Below, piece by piece: positions 43,692-52,748 of a DNA stretch of 61,631 nucleotides. The notes below the pieces were generated by a model. The model saw only the letters and a list, made by a program, of their open reading frames with translations, did no database searches and was not told where the DNA came from. Position 1 is the stretch's first letter; the number at the start of each line of letters is the position of its first letter. Source of the DNA: an uncultured Proteiniphilum sp. (lineage in GTDB: Bacteria > Bacteroidota > Bacteroidia > Bacteroidales > Dysgonomonadaceae); NCBI RefSeq assembly GCF_937873925.1, contig NZ_CALNAT010000016.1, positions 1-61,631 on the forward strand. Reading direction: 5' to 3'. Made by a program: the position numbers and the translations under genes.

Positions 43692-44654
43692 TTATCTTTG
43701 ACGTTCCAGTTTTTTTATTTGTAATTCATCCAAAGCTTCGCTCCAGAAGGTTACTTCCGCAATGTCAATATCGGCGTCATCTCCGTCATTGTCTCCAAAA
43801 AGTATTACTTTTTCCAACAAAGCGAAACGGTCGTCTACAACTATTGCATTTAGATCTGGTGTCTGATGAATTAATTCTCCATCCAAATAGTATCTAAACC
43901 ATACGCCTAATTTTGCAGAAATTACCAGGCGCGACCACTTGTCAGGCTCAACCACACTTCCCGAATATCCAGTTGCGCCTACTCCGATTGACCCGCCTGG
44001 ATTGATGAATACTTCAGCATCACTATTATTAGCCAGATCGGTCTGGTAGAAGGAATACCATTTACCTAATTCCGGCGCTTTGAAATCGATCAGCATAGTA
44101 TATTCATTTACTTTTGTTCCTCCACCATTCGGTGTAATTCCGTGGAAGGCTTCAAAATGACTACCTTTTGCAATACGAACAGCCTTGTTATCACTTTTTG
44201 GACCATCGATCGAAGTAAATCCTTCTCCAATTAAAATCAGATCCTGCCCAATCGCCGCTTTTCCGATATTTGAAGGGGCATCAAAAAGCCAAGACGATTT
44301 TTCCGGAGGAATTACAACAGGATCGGTAACCGTTATGGGAATTGTTTTTTGCAATGTTCCTTTTTTTACAATAATGTTGGTACTTCCTTCCGCAACGGCC
44401 TCGACAATCCCAAAACGGGTTACTGTTGCAATATCCGAATTTTCCGAAATCCACTCGAGCTCTTGATCAGTGGCATCTATTGGAATGGGGATTGCAGCGA
44501 TTTGGGTGCGAAGTCCTAAGTTAAGCGATATTGAACCGGGATCTACCCATATATCTTTCATTTCAACTGTCTTATCATCACACGACATTAAACAGCAGCC
44601 AAAGCCAAGAATCCAGGCCCCTTTAACTAAATCAGATATTTTCATAATTTTCAT
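43692..44654 (-). CDS. Lipoprotein with Big2-like and LamG-like domains (PUL2 surface binding protein)
   Basis: About 320 residues from ATG 44654; other in-frame ATGs (44678, 44645) make little difference. The lipobox is CCLMSC, followed by DDKTVEMKD, acidic as in surface-export signals. Seen: a bacterial Ig-like (Big2) domain (DPGSISLNLGLRTQIAAIPIPIDATDQELEWISENSDIATVTRFGIVEAVAEGSTNIIV), then a concanavalin-like LamG domain (YTMLIDFKAPELGKWYSFYQTD, DKWSRLVISAKLGVWFRYYLDGELIHQ, DIAEVTFWSEALDELQIKKLE). The order SusC, SusD, then this gene is that of surface glycan-binding proteins. It likely captures the PUL2 ligand; no catalytic residues are evident. Confidence 0.8.
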   Translation of the reverse strand: MKIMKISDLVKGAWILGFGCCLMSCDDKTVEMKDIWVDPGSISLNLGLRTQIAAIPIPIDATDQELEWISENSDIATVTRFGIVEAVAEGSTNIIVKKGTLQKTIPITVTDPVVIPPEKSSWLFDAPSNIGKAAIGQDLILIGEGFTSIDGPKSDNKAVRIAKGSHFEAFHGITPNGGGTKVNEYTMLIDFKAPELGKWYSFYQTDLANNSDAEVFINPGGSIGVGATGYSGSVVEPDKWSRLVISAKLGVWFRYYLDGELIHQTPDLNAIVVDDRFALLEKVILFGDNDGDDADIDIAEVTFWSEALDELQIKKLERQR

Positions 44655-44701
44655 ATAAACAAATTTCCATTTTTTCATTAAAATATATATTAAATACCCA
44701 T

Positions 44702-46306
44702 CTAATAACCCTGATTCTGTTTGAGTATTCCATTAGATTTTGCAATTTGTACTGACGGGATGGGAAAAACATGATGTACATTTGGATTAAATGTACGGGC
44801 CGGCCAACATTCTATTTCTTCGACACGGTCAAATGCTCCGTTTTTCAAAATCGTTTTAACACCATGTAAAGACTTTGCATAAACTGTCCTGGCATCACCC
44901 CAACGAACCAAATCAAAATGACGGCTTGGCAAAAATTCAAGAGCCAATTCGCATCTGCGTTCATTTTTTAATTCCGCTTTAGTGGCACTGCTGTTTTCTG
45001 CCAAACCGGCCCTCTTTCGAATCTGATTCAATAAAGACTTGGCCCCTGCATCTCCTTCCCCATTCTTCCAGATTAAAGCCTCCGCTTTCATCAGTAATAC
45101 ATCTGCATAACGCATCACAACCATGCCTAATTCATTACTTTGATTATTTCCACTGGTATTTACCACGGTACCAATACAATCAGCCGCTTCGAAGATAGAC
45201 ATAAACTTACGGCCGGTCATCCCTGATGTAGAAGAAACCTCGGAAGGGTTAACCGCCCAATGAATATCTCTGCCTACAAATGTAATATGTTGATTAGGGA
45301 ATAAAATTGTAGCATCGCGACGCACATCTCCCGGAGCATAAGCATTATACAATTCTAACGTCGGCTGAAAATAACCCCAGGTATTATATATTCCAAAACC
45401 GCCGTTCTGGAAACCCATTCCATGAAATTTTGGCCCTTCGGTTGCATTTCCCAGAATTGAATAGATGTATTCCCCACTGAAGTTATTTTCTCTGCGGAAG
45501 AGTTTAGTGAAATCAGGATATAGGTCTCTTTTATCTGATCCTGTCATATTGATAACCTTATCGCACATCTCGATGACTATATCAAAGTATTTGTTGTCAT
45601 ATTGAGAAGCGTAAAGTGCAGCACGTGCAGCGAAAGCCCATGCAGCAGCTTTATGTGGGCGGCCGTAATCTGTTTTTGCCTGCTCCGACAAGGCTGGCAA
45701 CAAATCGCCTGCTTTGCGCAAATCGCTAATGATTAAATCATAATTTTCCAAAACTGTGAGCGGGCGTGGCATATCTAATTCTTCAACTGTGGTTTCTTCA
45801 GTGATGACAGGTATTCCACCGTTGGGTCCATTGTCCCCATACCAAGGAGCCAGCCATAAATATGCATACCCCCGGAAGAAATAACCTTCAGCAATGGCTC
45901 TGTCTTTCAGGGATTCGGAAACATGCATGTTCGGCACATAACGTAAAATATCATTGGATTTAGCAATTACCTGATAAAAGCGAGGCCATGTGTCACTTAC
46001 ATCCAAACCGCTGTTTGCTGCCATTTGGAAGTTTTTACATGCATCTGCAGTTGCATTTACACGTCCGGTAACCATATCATCACTGCAATTCTCAAACCAA
46101 TATACACCCCGGCCTGTTGTTCCTTCCCAATATGTATAATCATAAAATGCATTTAATGCAGCTTTCAAGTCATCTTCTGTTTGCCAGAAAGTATCAGAAG
46201 TAATGGGTCCATACGGTTTAAATTCCAAAAAATCACTACATCCACAAAAAATAGCGATTAACGCAAGCGTGAAAGTTATTTTATAGTATTTAATTATCTT
46301 TTTCAT
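44702..46306 (-). CDS. SusD/RagB-family lipoprotein of PUL2
   Basis: A 534-residue lipoprotein from ATG 46306. The signal sequence ends IFCGC followed by SDFLEFKPYGPITSDTFWQTEDDLKAALNAFYDYTY, the usual SusD N-terminus. Other family segments are IAEGYFFRGYAYLWLAPWYGDNGPNGGIPVI, YADVLLMKAEALIW, LLNQIRKRAGL and LALEFLPSRHFDLVRWGDAR near the C-terminus. It lies 19 bases after its SusC partner and probably acts as the surface lid and ligand binder. The ligand is unknown; the phosphoesterases downstream suggest a phosphorylated one. Confidence 0.95.
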   Translation of the reverse strand: MKKIIKYYKITFTLALIAIFCGCSDFLEFKPYGPITSDTFWQTEDDLKAALNAFYDYTYWEGTTGRGVYWFENCSDDMVTGRVNATADACKNFQMAANSGLDVSDTWPRFYQVIAKSNDILRYVPNMHVSESLKDRAIAEGYFFRGYAYLWLAPWYGDNGPNGGIPVITEETTVEELDMPRPLTVLENYDLIISDLRKAGDLLPALSEQAKTDYGRPHKAAAWAFAARAALYASQYDNKYFDIVIEMCDKVINMTGSDKRDLYPDFTKLFRRENNFSGEYIYSILGNATEGPKFHGMGFQNGGFGIYNTWGYFQPTLELYNAYAPGDVRRDATILFPNQHITFVGRDIHWAVNPSEVSSTSGMTGRKFMSIFEAADCIGTVVNTSGNNQSNELGMVVMRYADVLLMKAEALIWKNGEGDAGAKSLLNQIRKRAGLAENSSATKAELKNERRCELALEFLPSRHFDLVRWGDARTVYAKSLHGVKTILKNGAFDRVEEIECWPARTFNPNVHHVFPIPSVQIAKSNGILKQNQGY

Positions 46307-46325
46307 GAATTTATTATTTATCAAA

Positions 46326-49300
46326 TTAAAAATTCAAATTAATCCCTATATTCAATTTACGTGAAACCGGATATGCTCCACTATCTATACCATAGTTCGA
46401 AACTTCCGGATCAAATCCGGTATATCGGGTAAAAGTCAATAGGTTTTCAGCACCCACATATAAACGAAGCTTAAGGTCTCTCATTCCGATATTTTGCATA
46501 ATACTCCGAGGTAAAGTATACCCTACAGTCATATTCTTCAACCGTAGATAACTCCCATCTTCCAGAAAGAAGTCTGATACATTTCCATAATTGCCGTTAG
46601 CATCGTCGAACAAAGATAAGCGTGGAATACCTGAACTTTTATTGTATGTCCATGAATCCAATACATCGGCCAACATATTATTTCCTTGTTGTCTTCCGGT
46701 TAATCCCATCATACGAAATCCATTATATATCTTCACTCCAGCAATTCCCTGGAAGAAAAACTGGAAATCGAATCCCTTATAATCAAAACCTCCCCCGAAT
46801 CCAAAGGAAGCTTTAGGCAAATAGCTTCCCATATATTGACGGTCTTCATCATTGATGATACCATCATTATTATAATCCACATATTTTATGTCTCCCGGGC
46901 GGGCGTTAGGTCTGATAAGAGTTACCTCTCCTGTTTCCGGATTTGTATAAGTATGATTATTAATATCTTCCCAGGTCTGGTAGATACCATCGGTTTCAAT
47001 CACTGCATAAGAATACCAGGGCTCACCTACCTTCGATCTGAGCGGTTTCTGTCCATTGATTGTGGTTCCATGTTCCAGCACATCGCGGGAACCTAAATCT
47101 TTGACTTCGCTTTTAACAAAGTTACAATTACCATATACATTGAAAGTAAAGTTATTGATGGTTTTCCGGTAATCCGTACTAAATTCCCATCCGGTATTCA
47201 AAACTTTACCAACATTCCCCCTGGGTTCCCAAGGATATCCTGCAGCAGGCGGTAAAGGCATATCGTCAATTAAATCTTTTGTAATCTTGTAGAAATAATC
47301 TACCGAAAAGTTCAAAGAATTACGTAACAAAGCAATATCCAAACCTATACCTGATTGTTCGGTGGTTTCCCATGTCAGATTACGATTAATGAGTGTTGAT
47401 AAATACTTTCCATAGATGGCTTGATCCAAACTTTCACCTAAAACTGCAGGATAACCGGTCGATACAATTTGTGCGATATATGAATATCGAGGTACTAAGT
47501 CGCAATTACCTATTTGCCCCCAACTGGCTCTCAGTTTTAAGAGATTAATGAGACTTTTATTGAAGAATGATTCGGAAGATATTTTCCATGAACCTGAAAT
47601 GGCAGGAAATACACCCCAGTTATTTTCCGGAGCTAACTTCGAGGTGGCATCACGACGTAAACTTGTTGTTACGAAATAACGGTCGCCATAAGAATATCCG
47701 ATACGCCCGAGCGCCGAAATCATAGATTCATCCCCGATAGACTCTCCGGGTTTTGTTTTACTCCAGTCACCGGCATTCCCCGCGATGGTATAGAATGGGT
47801 CTTCACGATCGTAATTATAGGTCCATACATTGTTCCAGCGGGAATGGCTTGCTCGCATAGTATAACCTGCCATAGCGCTTATATGGTGCTTGCCGAATAA
47901 CTTGGCATAAGTAGCTGTTGTTTCCCACAACCAGTTGTTTCCCCAATACGAGGAGAGTTCTCTCGAATTTTCAGGATTGGGGCGGCCATATTCATATATT
48001 ATCGGATAAAAAGCTTCATAACGGCTGGTTGCGAGCGCTGCGGTAAAATCCGAACGAACTGTAAGACCGCTTACTGGTTTTATCTCTATTGTAGAAGTGG
48101 AATAAATCGACGAGGATGGTCTGAATTGACGCATACGTTGCAATTCTGCAACCGGATTTCGTATTTCTCCGTATCCCGAAACACCTTGCTTTACCGCCCA
48201 TTGCGGAATAGTTCCGCCGTAAAGGGGGATGCCAAAAGAATCATATAAAAGATCTCCGTCTTCATCGTATTCGTAGACTGTTGCTGCCCGCGGATAAAAG
48301 ATTGCCCCGATCAACACTCCTTCATGAGAATTATTCCACACGTCTCCTTGTCCATTAGAATACTGATACATTGCTTGTTGACTAAATTTCAACCATTTTG
48401 CAATTTGAAAATCCGCATTAAATTTAGCACCTAATTTTTCACTGTATGTATTCAGCAATATCCCTTCGTTTTTATCATATGAGAAAGAGCCATAAGCTTT
48501 TAATGACTCTGTTCCACCCGATAATGCTATAGCATAATGATGTAAATGCCCTGTCCGGAAAACCTCATCAATCCAATCCGTACGCGTTACATTTCCGTAT
48601 GGATAGCGGGAAGGATCAGCCACCAAAGGAAGAGCCCTTTTCGTGATTGATGCGTCTACAGCATCTTGCCATACTTGATTTAATTGCTCAGAAGTAAGTG
48701 TCTCGGGAAGTCTCCAGGGATTTTGAAAACTATGAGAGACATTCGCCTCAACTTTCACCTTTCCCGATTGAGCTCGTTTCGTCGTAATTACAATTACCCC
48801 TCCTGAACCTACCGAAGCACCATAAATCGCTGCAGAAGCAGCATCTTTCAACACCGTAACAGACTCAACATCTTCAATGTTATATATGCCTCCGGGCACA
48901 CCGTCAACTACCCATAGAATACCGTCGCTATCACGCGAACCTTTTCCACGAATGTTATAAACAGCCCCGGCTAGTGGATCTCCACCGGAGGACTGTATGG
49001 TCACACCAGGTAATTGTCCTTGCAACATCGAACTGATACTAGACGGACGACTTTTGAGTGATTGATCAAATTTCACGGTTGAAACGGCTGTAGACAAATC
49101 TTCCTTGCGAGCGGTACCGTAACCGATTACAACCACTTCCTCTAACGCTTTCGTATCCTCCTGCAGAACAATATCAACAGAGGTCCTGCCTGCTGTAGGA
49201 ATTTCCTGCTCCAGATAACCGATATAGGAAATATAAAGTACAGCATCTTCTTCCACTCTGAGAGAAAAATTACCGTTTATATCAGTTATGATACCGTTTG

Positions 49301-49799
49301 TAGTACTTTTTTCAATAATATTAGCGCCGATAATAGGCTCTCCACTTTCATCAGTAATCTTTCCGGTGATTTGTTTTTTTTGCTGTTGCTGAACTTCGGC
49401 TATCAATTCGGAATCGGTACGGTTCATCTCTTTCAGATGCAGGATGATCTGCGTACCTTTTACCTCATATTCCACGTTCTCCGCATTAAATAACCGATTC
49501 AATACGGCAGCAATAGACTCTTCCTTAGCCCGTATATCCGTTTTTCGGTCTACATCTATCAGCTTGCTGTTATACAAGAAATAGTATTCTGATCTCTCTT
49601 CTATGGTCTGTAAGATCTTTTCGATGGAGCTGTTTTTCATATCCAACGAAATTTTTGTGTTTTGAGAATATGAATGTTCTGCTTGTAATTGAAAAACAAG
49701 TAAGAACAAGAATAAGAGTGTCATTCTCATAGCAATAGGTATTTTTTTCCAAAAAGTACAAAAAATGGGTGCTTTTTGGTTGATTGAGTTATTATTCAT
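46326..49799 (-). CDS. SusC/FecA-type TonB-dependent transporter with STN signalling domain (PUL2)
   Basis: A 1,157-residue outer-membrane transporter. After a long N-region and signal sequence (MTLLFLFLLVFQLQAEHSYSQ) comes an STN domain (about 48-120: ISLDMKNSSIEKILQTI, YYFLYNSKLIDVDRKT, VEYEVKGTQIILHL). Then come a CarboxypepD-reg-like domain (ITGKITDESGEPIIGANI), the linker KALEEVVVIGYGTARKEDL, the plug (SSISSMLQGQLPGVTIQ, DAASAAIYGASVGSGGVIVITTK) and the barrel, ending KLNIGINLNF. The STN domain talks to a FecR anti-sigma factor, and a fecR-like gene lies 181 bases upstream in the same direction. Transport and induction are therefore coupled: ligand binding should release the ECF sigma factor encoded at 51.6-52.2 kb. 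Confidence 0.96.
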   Translation of the reverse strand: MNNNSINQKAPIFCTFWKKIPIAMRMTLLFLFLLVFQLQAEHSYSQNTKISLDMKNSSIEKILQTIEERSEYYFLYNSKLIDVDRKTDIRAKEESIAAVLNRLFNAENVEYEVKGTQIILHLKEMNRTDSELIAEVQQQQKKQITGKITDESGEPIIGANIIEKSTTNGIITDINGNFSLRVEEDAVLYISYIGYLEQEIPTAGRTSVDIVLQEDTKALEEVVVIGYGTARKEDLSTAVSTVKFDQSLKSRPSSISSMLQGQLPGVTIQSSGGDPLAGAVYNIRGKGSRDSDGILWVVDGVPGGIYNIEDVESVTVLKDAASAAIYGASVGSGGVIVITTKRAQSGKVKVEANVSHSFQNPWRLPETLTSEQLNQVWQDAVDASITKRALPLVADPSRYPYGNVTRTDWIDEVFRTGHLHHYAIALSGGTESLKAYGSFSYDKNEGILLNTYSEKLGAKFNADFQIAKWLKFSQQAMYQYSNGQGDVWNNSHEGVLIGAIFYPRAATVYEYDEDGDLLYDSFGIPLYGGTIPQWAVKQGVSGYGEIRNPVAELQRMRQFRPSSSIYSTSTIEIKPVSGLTVRSDFTAALATSRYEAFYPIIYEYGRPNPENSRELSSYWGNNWLWETTATYAKLFGKHHISAMAGYTMRASHSRWNNVWTYNYDREDPFYTIAGNAGDWSKTKPGESIGDESMISALGRIGYSYGDRYFVTTSLRRDATSKLAPENNWGVFPAISGSWKISSESFFNKSLINLLKLRASWGQIGNCDLVPRYSYIAQIVSTGYPAVLGESLDQAIYGKYLSTLINRNLTWETTEQSGIGLDIALLRNSLNFSVDYFYKITKDLIDDMPLPPAAGYPWEPRGNVGKVLNTGWEFSTDYRKTINNFTFNVYGNCNFVKSEVKDLGSRDVLEHGTTINGQKPLRSKVGEPWYSYAVIETDGIYQTWEDINNHTYTNPETGEVTLIRPNARPGDIKYVDYNNDGIINDEDRQYMGSYLPKASFGFGGGFDYKGFDFQFFFQGIAGVKIYNGFRMMGLTGRQQGNNMLADVLDSWTYNKSSGIPRLSLFDDANGNYGNVSDFFLEDGSYLRLKNMTVGYTLPRSIMQNIGMRDLKLRLYVGAENLLTFTRYTGFDPEVSNYGIDSGAYPVSRKLNIGINLNF

Positions 49800-49894
49800 A
49801 CTTTTACATTGTTATTAAATTCATTTATGGGTTTAGTAAATCGATTGCCTGGCGGTGAGGTGAGAGTTTCCGCGAGGGCGATTGTGAATCATGG

Positions 49895-49922
49895 ACGGGA
49901 GAGTGAATTTTCATTCTCCCGT
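49895..49922 (-). other. Stable hairpin in the fecR-susC intergenic region
   Basis: ACGGGAGAGTGA (49895-49906) pairs with TCATTCTCCCGT (49911-49922), with one mismatch or wobble pair. No T-run follows on the minus strand, the direction of the flanking genes. It may protect the susC mRNA 5' end or act as a leader attenuator. On the plus strand it is followed by TTTTATGTTTTTT and could stop antisense transcription. Confidence 0.5.
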
Positions 49923-49980
49923 TTTATGTTTTTTGCCGGTATTTATGTTCTCATAGGCATTCCTCCTTTTCTGTTACTGG

Positions 49981-51000
49981 TTATCTTTTATTACTTTTTA
50001 TTGTCACAGTTCGATGTGTAAATGCATTATTATCAAGTTGTTCTTGCCGGGATATGGAATAGGTGATAGGGGCCGATCTTTTCAAGAGATCCAGGATATC
50101 TTCCAGTGTTTCATCGGTAAAAGTGGCAGTATATTCATAGTCTTTCAATACATCGCCTTCAAGCCGAATGACTACTCCGAATTTACGGGATAACTTCTGG
50201 GCGATGGTTTCGAGTTTTTCCCGCCGGAACACCATTTTTCCGTCTTTCCAGGCTGTTTCTACATAAGTATCAGCCTGTACAATAGTCATCTCTTCCGTCT
50301 GGGGTATCAAAACGGCTTTTTGTCCCACCGCCAGCGTTTCCTTTTTCATCGAACGGGCTGTTTCCACTTCTATATTTCCCCGGGCCAGCGTCACTTGATA
50401 ATCCGGCTCATCCTGATAGGCATGTATATTGAACTCCGTGCCGAAAGCGCTGACGGCAATATCATCAGGCATCACAACATTAAACCGGTTCTTTTTATCT
50501 GCCACCACTTTGAAATAAGCCTCTCCCGACAGCCGTACAGTTCTTCCTTTTCCGGTGAATTTTTGCGGATAGGTCAGTTCGCTCTGTGCATTGAGCCAAA
50601 CCTCGCTCCCATCGGGCAATACGGCTTTTGTAACAATACCGGGAGCCGAAACAAGGGTGATCATCTCCGGCGGAGTTGTCTTCAACATCGGTTGTATCAC
50701 GTATTGATGCAACAAAAACAAAGGAAATAATATTGCCGCTGCCGTCCGTGTAATATTCCACACCCTTGTCCGGAAAGAGACGAAGGCTATCTTCCGGGAT
50801 AACCGCGCCCATGCTTTTTCTGTATCGATCTTCTTTTGCTTTCTAAGATTTTCCGACAAATCATAGATTGCTTCGATTCGCTCTACCTTTTCACGGAATT
50901 CGGGGGAGGAATGCATAAGGGCATCACATTTACTGATATCATCACCGGGAAGATCCCTCTTTATATATGCTAAAATATAAGTTTCACTAAAGTTATTCAT
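49981..51000 (-). CDS. FecR-family anti-sigma factor
   Basis: A 339-residue protein from ATG 51000; the TTG two codons upstream is less likely. Seen: a cytoplasmic N-terminal part that would bind sigma (about 1-80), a membrane segment (about 84-105: TAAAILFPLFLLHQYVI), then the periplasmic FecR domain (LVSAPGIVTKAVLPDGSEVWLNAQSELTYPQKF, GEAYFKVVADKKNRFNVVMPD, VSAFGTEFNIHAY, QVTLARGNIEV) and a C-terminal STN-like repeat (ETIAQKLSRKFGVVIRLEGDVLKDYEYTATFTDETLEDILDLL). It should receive the signal from the STN domain of the SusC below and control the ECF sigma factor above. That sigma gene is 597 bases away rather than adjacent, because debris lies between them. Confidence 0.93.
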   Translation of the reverse strand: MNNFSETYILAYIKRDLPGDDISKCDALMHSSPEFREKVERIEAIYDLSENLRKQKKIDTEKAWARLSRKIAFVSFRTRVWNITRTAAAILFPLFLLHQYVIQPMLKTTPPEMITLVSAPGIVTKAVLPDGSEVWLNAQSELTYPQKFTGKGRTVRLSGEAYFKVVADKKNRFNVVMPDDIAVSAFGTEFNIHAYQDEPDYQVTLARGNIEVETARSMKKETLAVGQKAVLIPQTEEMTIVQADTYVETAWKDGKMVFRREKLETIAQKLSRKFGVVIRLEGDVLKDYEYTATFTDETLEDILDLLKRSAPITYSISRQEQLDNNAFTHRTVTIKSNKR

Positions 51001-51146
51001 TATCAATCTTTCAATGGTGTATGGAATTTACTTTAATCATACACTTGTGTGCAAATAGTTTATATGCTCTTTCATATACGACAGGCAATATTAAAAACAT
51101 CCCTGATAAAGATATTTTATCCCTTTTTATATTCACTTGACGTATG

Positions 51147-51336
51147 AGAGAGAAAATCCCCTATATTAAAAGAGATTTTTTTCAAATTTATAACAAAAGA
51201 TACAAAGATCAAGAGTCAGGAATCTTTGTCGGCCACATACAATCAATTACTGAATGCCTACAAAAACGAGGTGGAGAAATATGCCAAAACCGGGACTCAA
51301 AGTGCTGTTATCCGATATATTCTGGAAGAAGGATGA
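51147..51336 (+). pseudogene. Possible gene remnant between the sigma and fecR genes
   Basis: One plus-strand frame, open from 51148 to a TGA at 51334-51336, encodes a helix-forming tail (NQLLNAYKNEVEKYAKTG, then QSAVIRYILEEG). It looks like the end of a real protein, but it has no start codon and I cannot name the family. Its orientation is opposite to the PUL2 genes, which suits inserted foreign DNA. Confidence 0.3.
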
Positions 51337-51422
51337 GCTTTTTCCGGCCACAACATTACGCTCGGGGGGTTGCCGGATCGTCCACGCTTATTTCACCATT
51401 TTTTACTCGCGAAACTTAAATA

Positions 51423-51444
51423 CATTATGCTTTTTTGCATAATG
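51423..51444. promoter_or_regulatory. Palindrome overlapping the promoter of the ATPase fragment
   Basis: CATTATGC (51423-51430) and GCATAATG (51437-51444) are perfect inverted arms around six T bases. The right arm begins on the last base of the -33 TTG. Placement over the promoter suggests an operator. On the minus strand it lies far downstream of the sigma gene stop. Confidence 0.4.
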
Positions 51445-51464
51445 AAAGAGATACCATATCTTTG
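51435..51464 (+). promoter_or_regulatory. Consensus Bacteroidetes promoter upstream of a truncated ATPase gene
   Basis: TTG (51435-51437), a 19-base spacer and TATCTTTG (51457-51464), an exact TAnnTTTG. The predicted start is near 51471, about 10 bases before the ATG at 51480. The promoter is intact although the gene it served is truncated. Confidence 0.65.
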
Positions 51465-51479
51465 TGGAAAAATGAAAAT

Positions 51480-51581
51480 ATGAAGCCATTTACTTATGGC
51501 ACTGTGGTAAAAGGTGAAAACTTTTATGATAGAGAGGAAGAATGTAAATGCATTGTGGACTGCGTTGTAACGGTGTGGTAA
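51480..51581 (+). pseudogene. Truncated N-terminus of an AAA-ATPase (ATPase_2-like)
   Basis: The 33-codon frame starts MKPFTYGTVVKGENFYDREEE, close to the conserved opening of Bacteroidetes AAA-ATPases of the MKPF-x-YG...F-x-DRE type (about 370-400 residues, with a Walker A soon after). Here the frame degenerates after DREEEC and stops at TGG-TAA before any Walker A motif. The next gene's stop codon is only 17 bases further on, on the opposite strand, so the rest of the ATPase is gone. Most likely a relic of an insertion between the ECF sigma and fecR genes. Confidence 0.55.
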
Positions 51582-51597
51582 AAAACACTTATGGAGC

Positions 51598-52179
51598 TCA
51601 AATATAAGCAATGCTATATGTAAACAATACGAATGGAAGATAATCCTTCAACTCGGTTCTTAACAGGCTTAATGCTTTACTGATATAAGCTTCTACTGTT
51701 TTGGGAGAGACGGACATCTCCTTCGCTATCTGGTTGTAAGTCATATTCTCAAACCGGCTCAGTTCAAAGGCTCTCCGCACGTTTTCGGGCAGTTGTGCCA
51801 ACGCTGTATGAAGCATTTCTTCCAGTTCTCCAATGGTATAAATCACTTCGGGGGTATCGGCAGTGGCGGAAATGGCCTGCTTCTGCGCATGATGTTGTCG
51901 TACAGACTGCTTACGAAGGTAATCCGTACAACTGTTCTTTACACTGGTGATGAGCAAATTCTTAAAAGAAGAGCTAATTTCTATCTTTTTCCGGTTTTTC
52001 CACAGATGAAAGAAAGTATCCTGAACAATATCTTCACACGCTTCCGGCGAAGAGATGTAACGTTGAGCAAAGACACAGAGGGCAGGATAGAAGTCGAAAA
52101 ACAACTCTTTAAACGCTTCCTGATCATCATGAAAGGCCATTCTCCTGAACAGGTTATCCAATACTGCACTCTCTGCCAT
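51598..52179 (-). CDS. ECF-type RNA polymerase sigma-70 factor (PUL2 regulator)
   Basis: A 193-residue extracytoplasmic-function sigma factor. Region 2 shows EAFKELFFDFYPALCVFAQRYI and EDIVQDTFFHLWKNRKKI. A linker follows (SSFKNLLITSVKNSCTDYLRKQ). Region 4 is LPENVRRAFELSRFENMTYNQIAKEMSVSPKTVEAYISKAL, a complete helix-turn-helix. Length and wording fit the Bacteroidales RpoE-like group partnered with FecR. It belongs with the fecR and STN-susC genes downstream, although 597 bases of debris and a plus-strand promoter now separate them, so fecR may need its own promoter. Confidence 0.95.
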   Translation of the reverse strand: MAESAVLDNLFRRMAFHDDQEAFKELFFDFYPALCVFAQRYISSPEACEDIVQDTFFHLWKNRKKIEISSSFKNLLITSVKNSCTDYLRKQSVRQHHAQKQAISATADTPEVIYTIGELEEMLHTALAQLPENVRRAFELSRFENMTYNQIAKEMSVSPKTVEAYISKALSLLRTELKDYLPFVLFTYSIAYI

Positions 52180-52586
52180 CTGCTACAAAATAAGGATCCT
52201 GAATTTTATTTTTCTTCACGGACTTTTTGCAAAGATGCAAAAAAATATTTAATAAGGAAAACAGTAATCCTGTAACTAAGTTTATGATTTATTCTTGAAA
52301 ATAACCAATTATCCCCTAAATTTTCGTCGCCATATAATAGAAAAAATATAGAATTATCCGCAATATACCCTGAAAAAATAGTGGTTATAAAAAGCAGAAA
52401 CTTGGTGAATAATCAACGAGATAAATCTCCATATACAGCTGATATATAGCCTGTACACGCAGGATGGTCATCTCAGGAGGAGAGCCATCGTCGATTTAAA
52501 AGCCGGATGCAGACGCGATACCTATATACAGAAACACCTCATCATTTTCAGGTATTTTTTTTAATAAAAATAATTACTTTTAGGTA
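52180..52586. other. Divergent intergenic region between sigma factor and iron-type module
   Basis: No gene found. It must contain the sigma gene promoter on the minus strand, but I see no exact TAnnTTTG there. A direct repeat-like TTTTTGCAAAGATGCAAAAAAA near 52226-52247 includes the inverted pair TTTGCA/TGCAAA. The stretch is AT-rich. Confidence 0.4.
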
Positions 52587-52617
52587 TTGCGCCGCGTTTT
52601 TAAGAGAAATACTTTTG
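52587..52617 (+). promoter_or_regulatory. Strong promoter of the porin/imelysin/di-heme/CcsBA module
   Basis: TTG (52587-52589), a 20-base spacer and TACTTTTG (52610-52617), an exact match to the Bacteroidetes consensus. Transcription would start near 52624, leaving a leader of about 125 bases that contains the hairpin at 52666-52698. Confidence 0.7.
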
Positions 52618-52665
52618 CATTATAAATAAAACAAATAATTCCATAGACTAATTTTATCAAAGACA

Positions 52666-52698
52666 GGTTTGCCGGCCATACTTCCTGCCTGGCAAACC
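52666..52698 (+). other. Leader hairpin of the porin gene
   Basis: GGTTTGCC (52666-52673) pairs perfectly with GGCAAACC (52691-52698), extendable by two pairs (G-C and G-U). It lies in the predicted 5' leader about 50 bases before the start codon. No T-run follows, so it is a regulatory or stability element rather than a clear terminator. No known riboswitch core was recognised. Confidence 0.5.
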
Positions 52699-52748
52699 GA
52701 TCTTATTGATATTTCCGGTCTTCTGATCAGGTATTTAATTATAATGTA

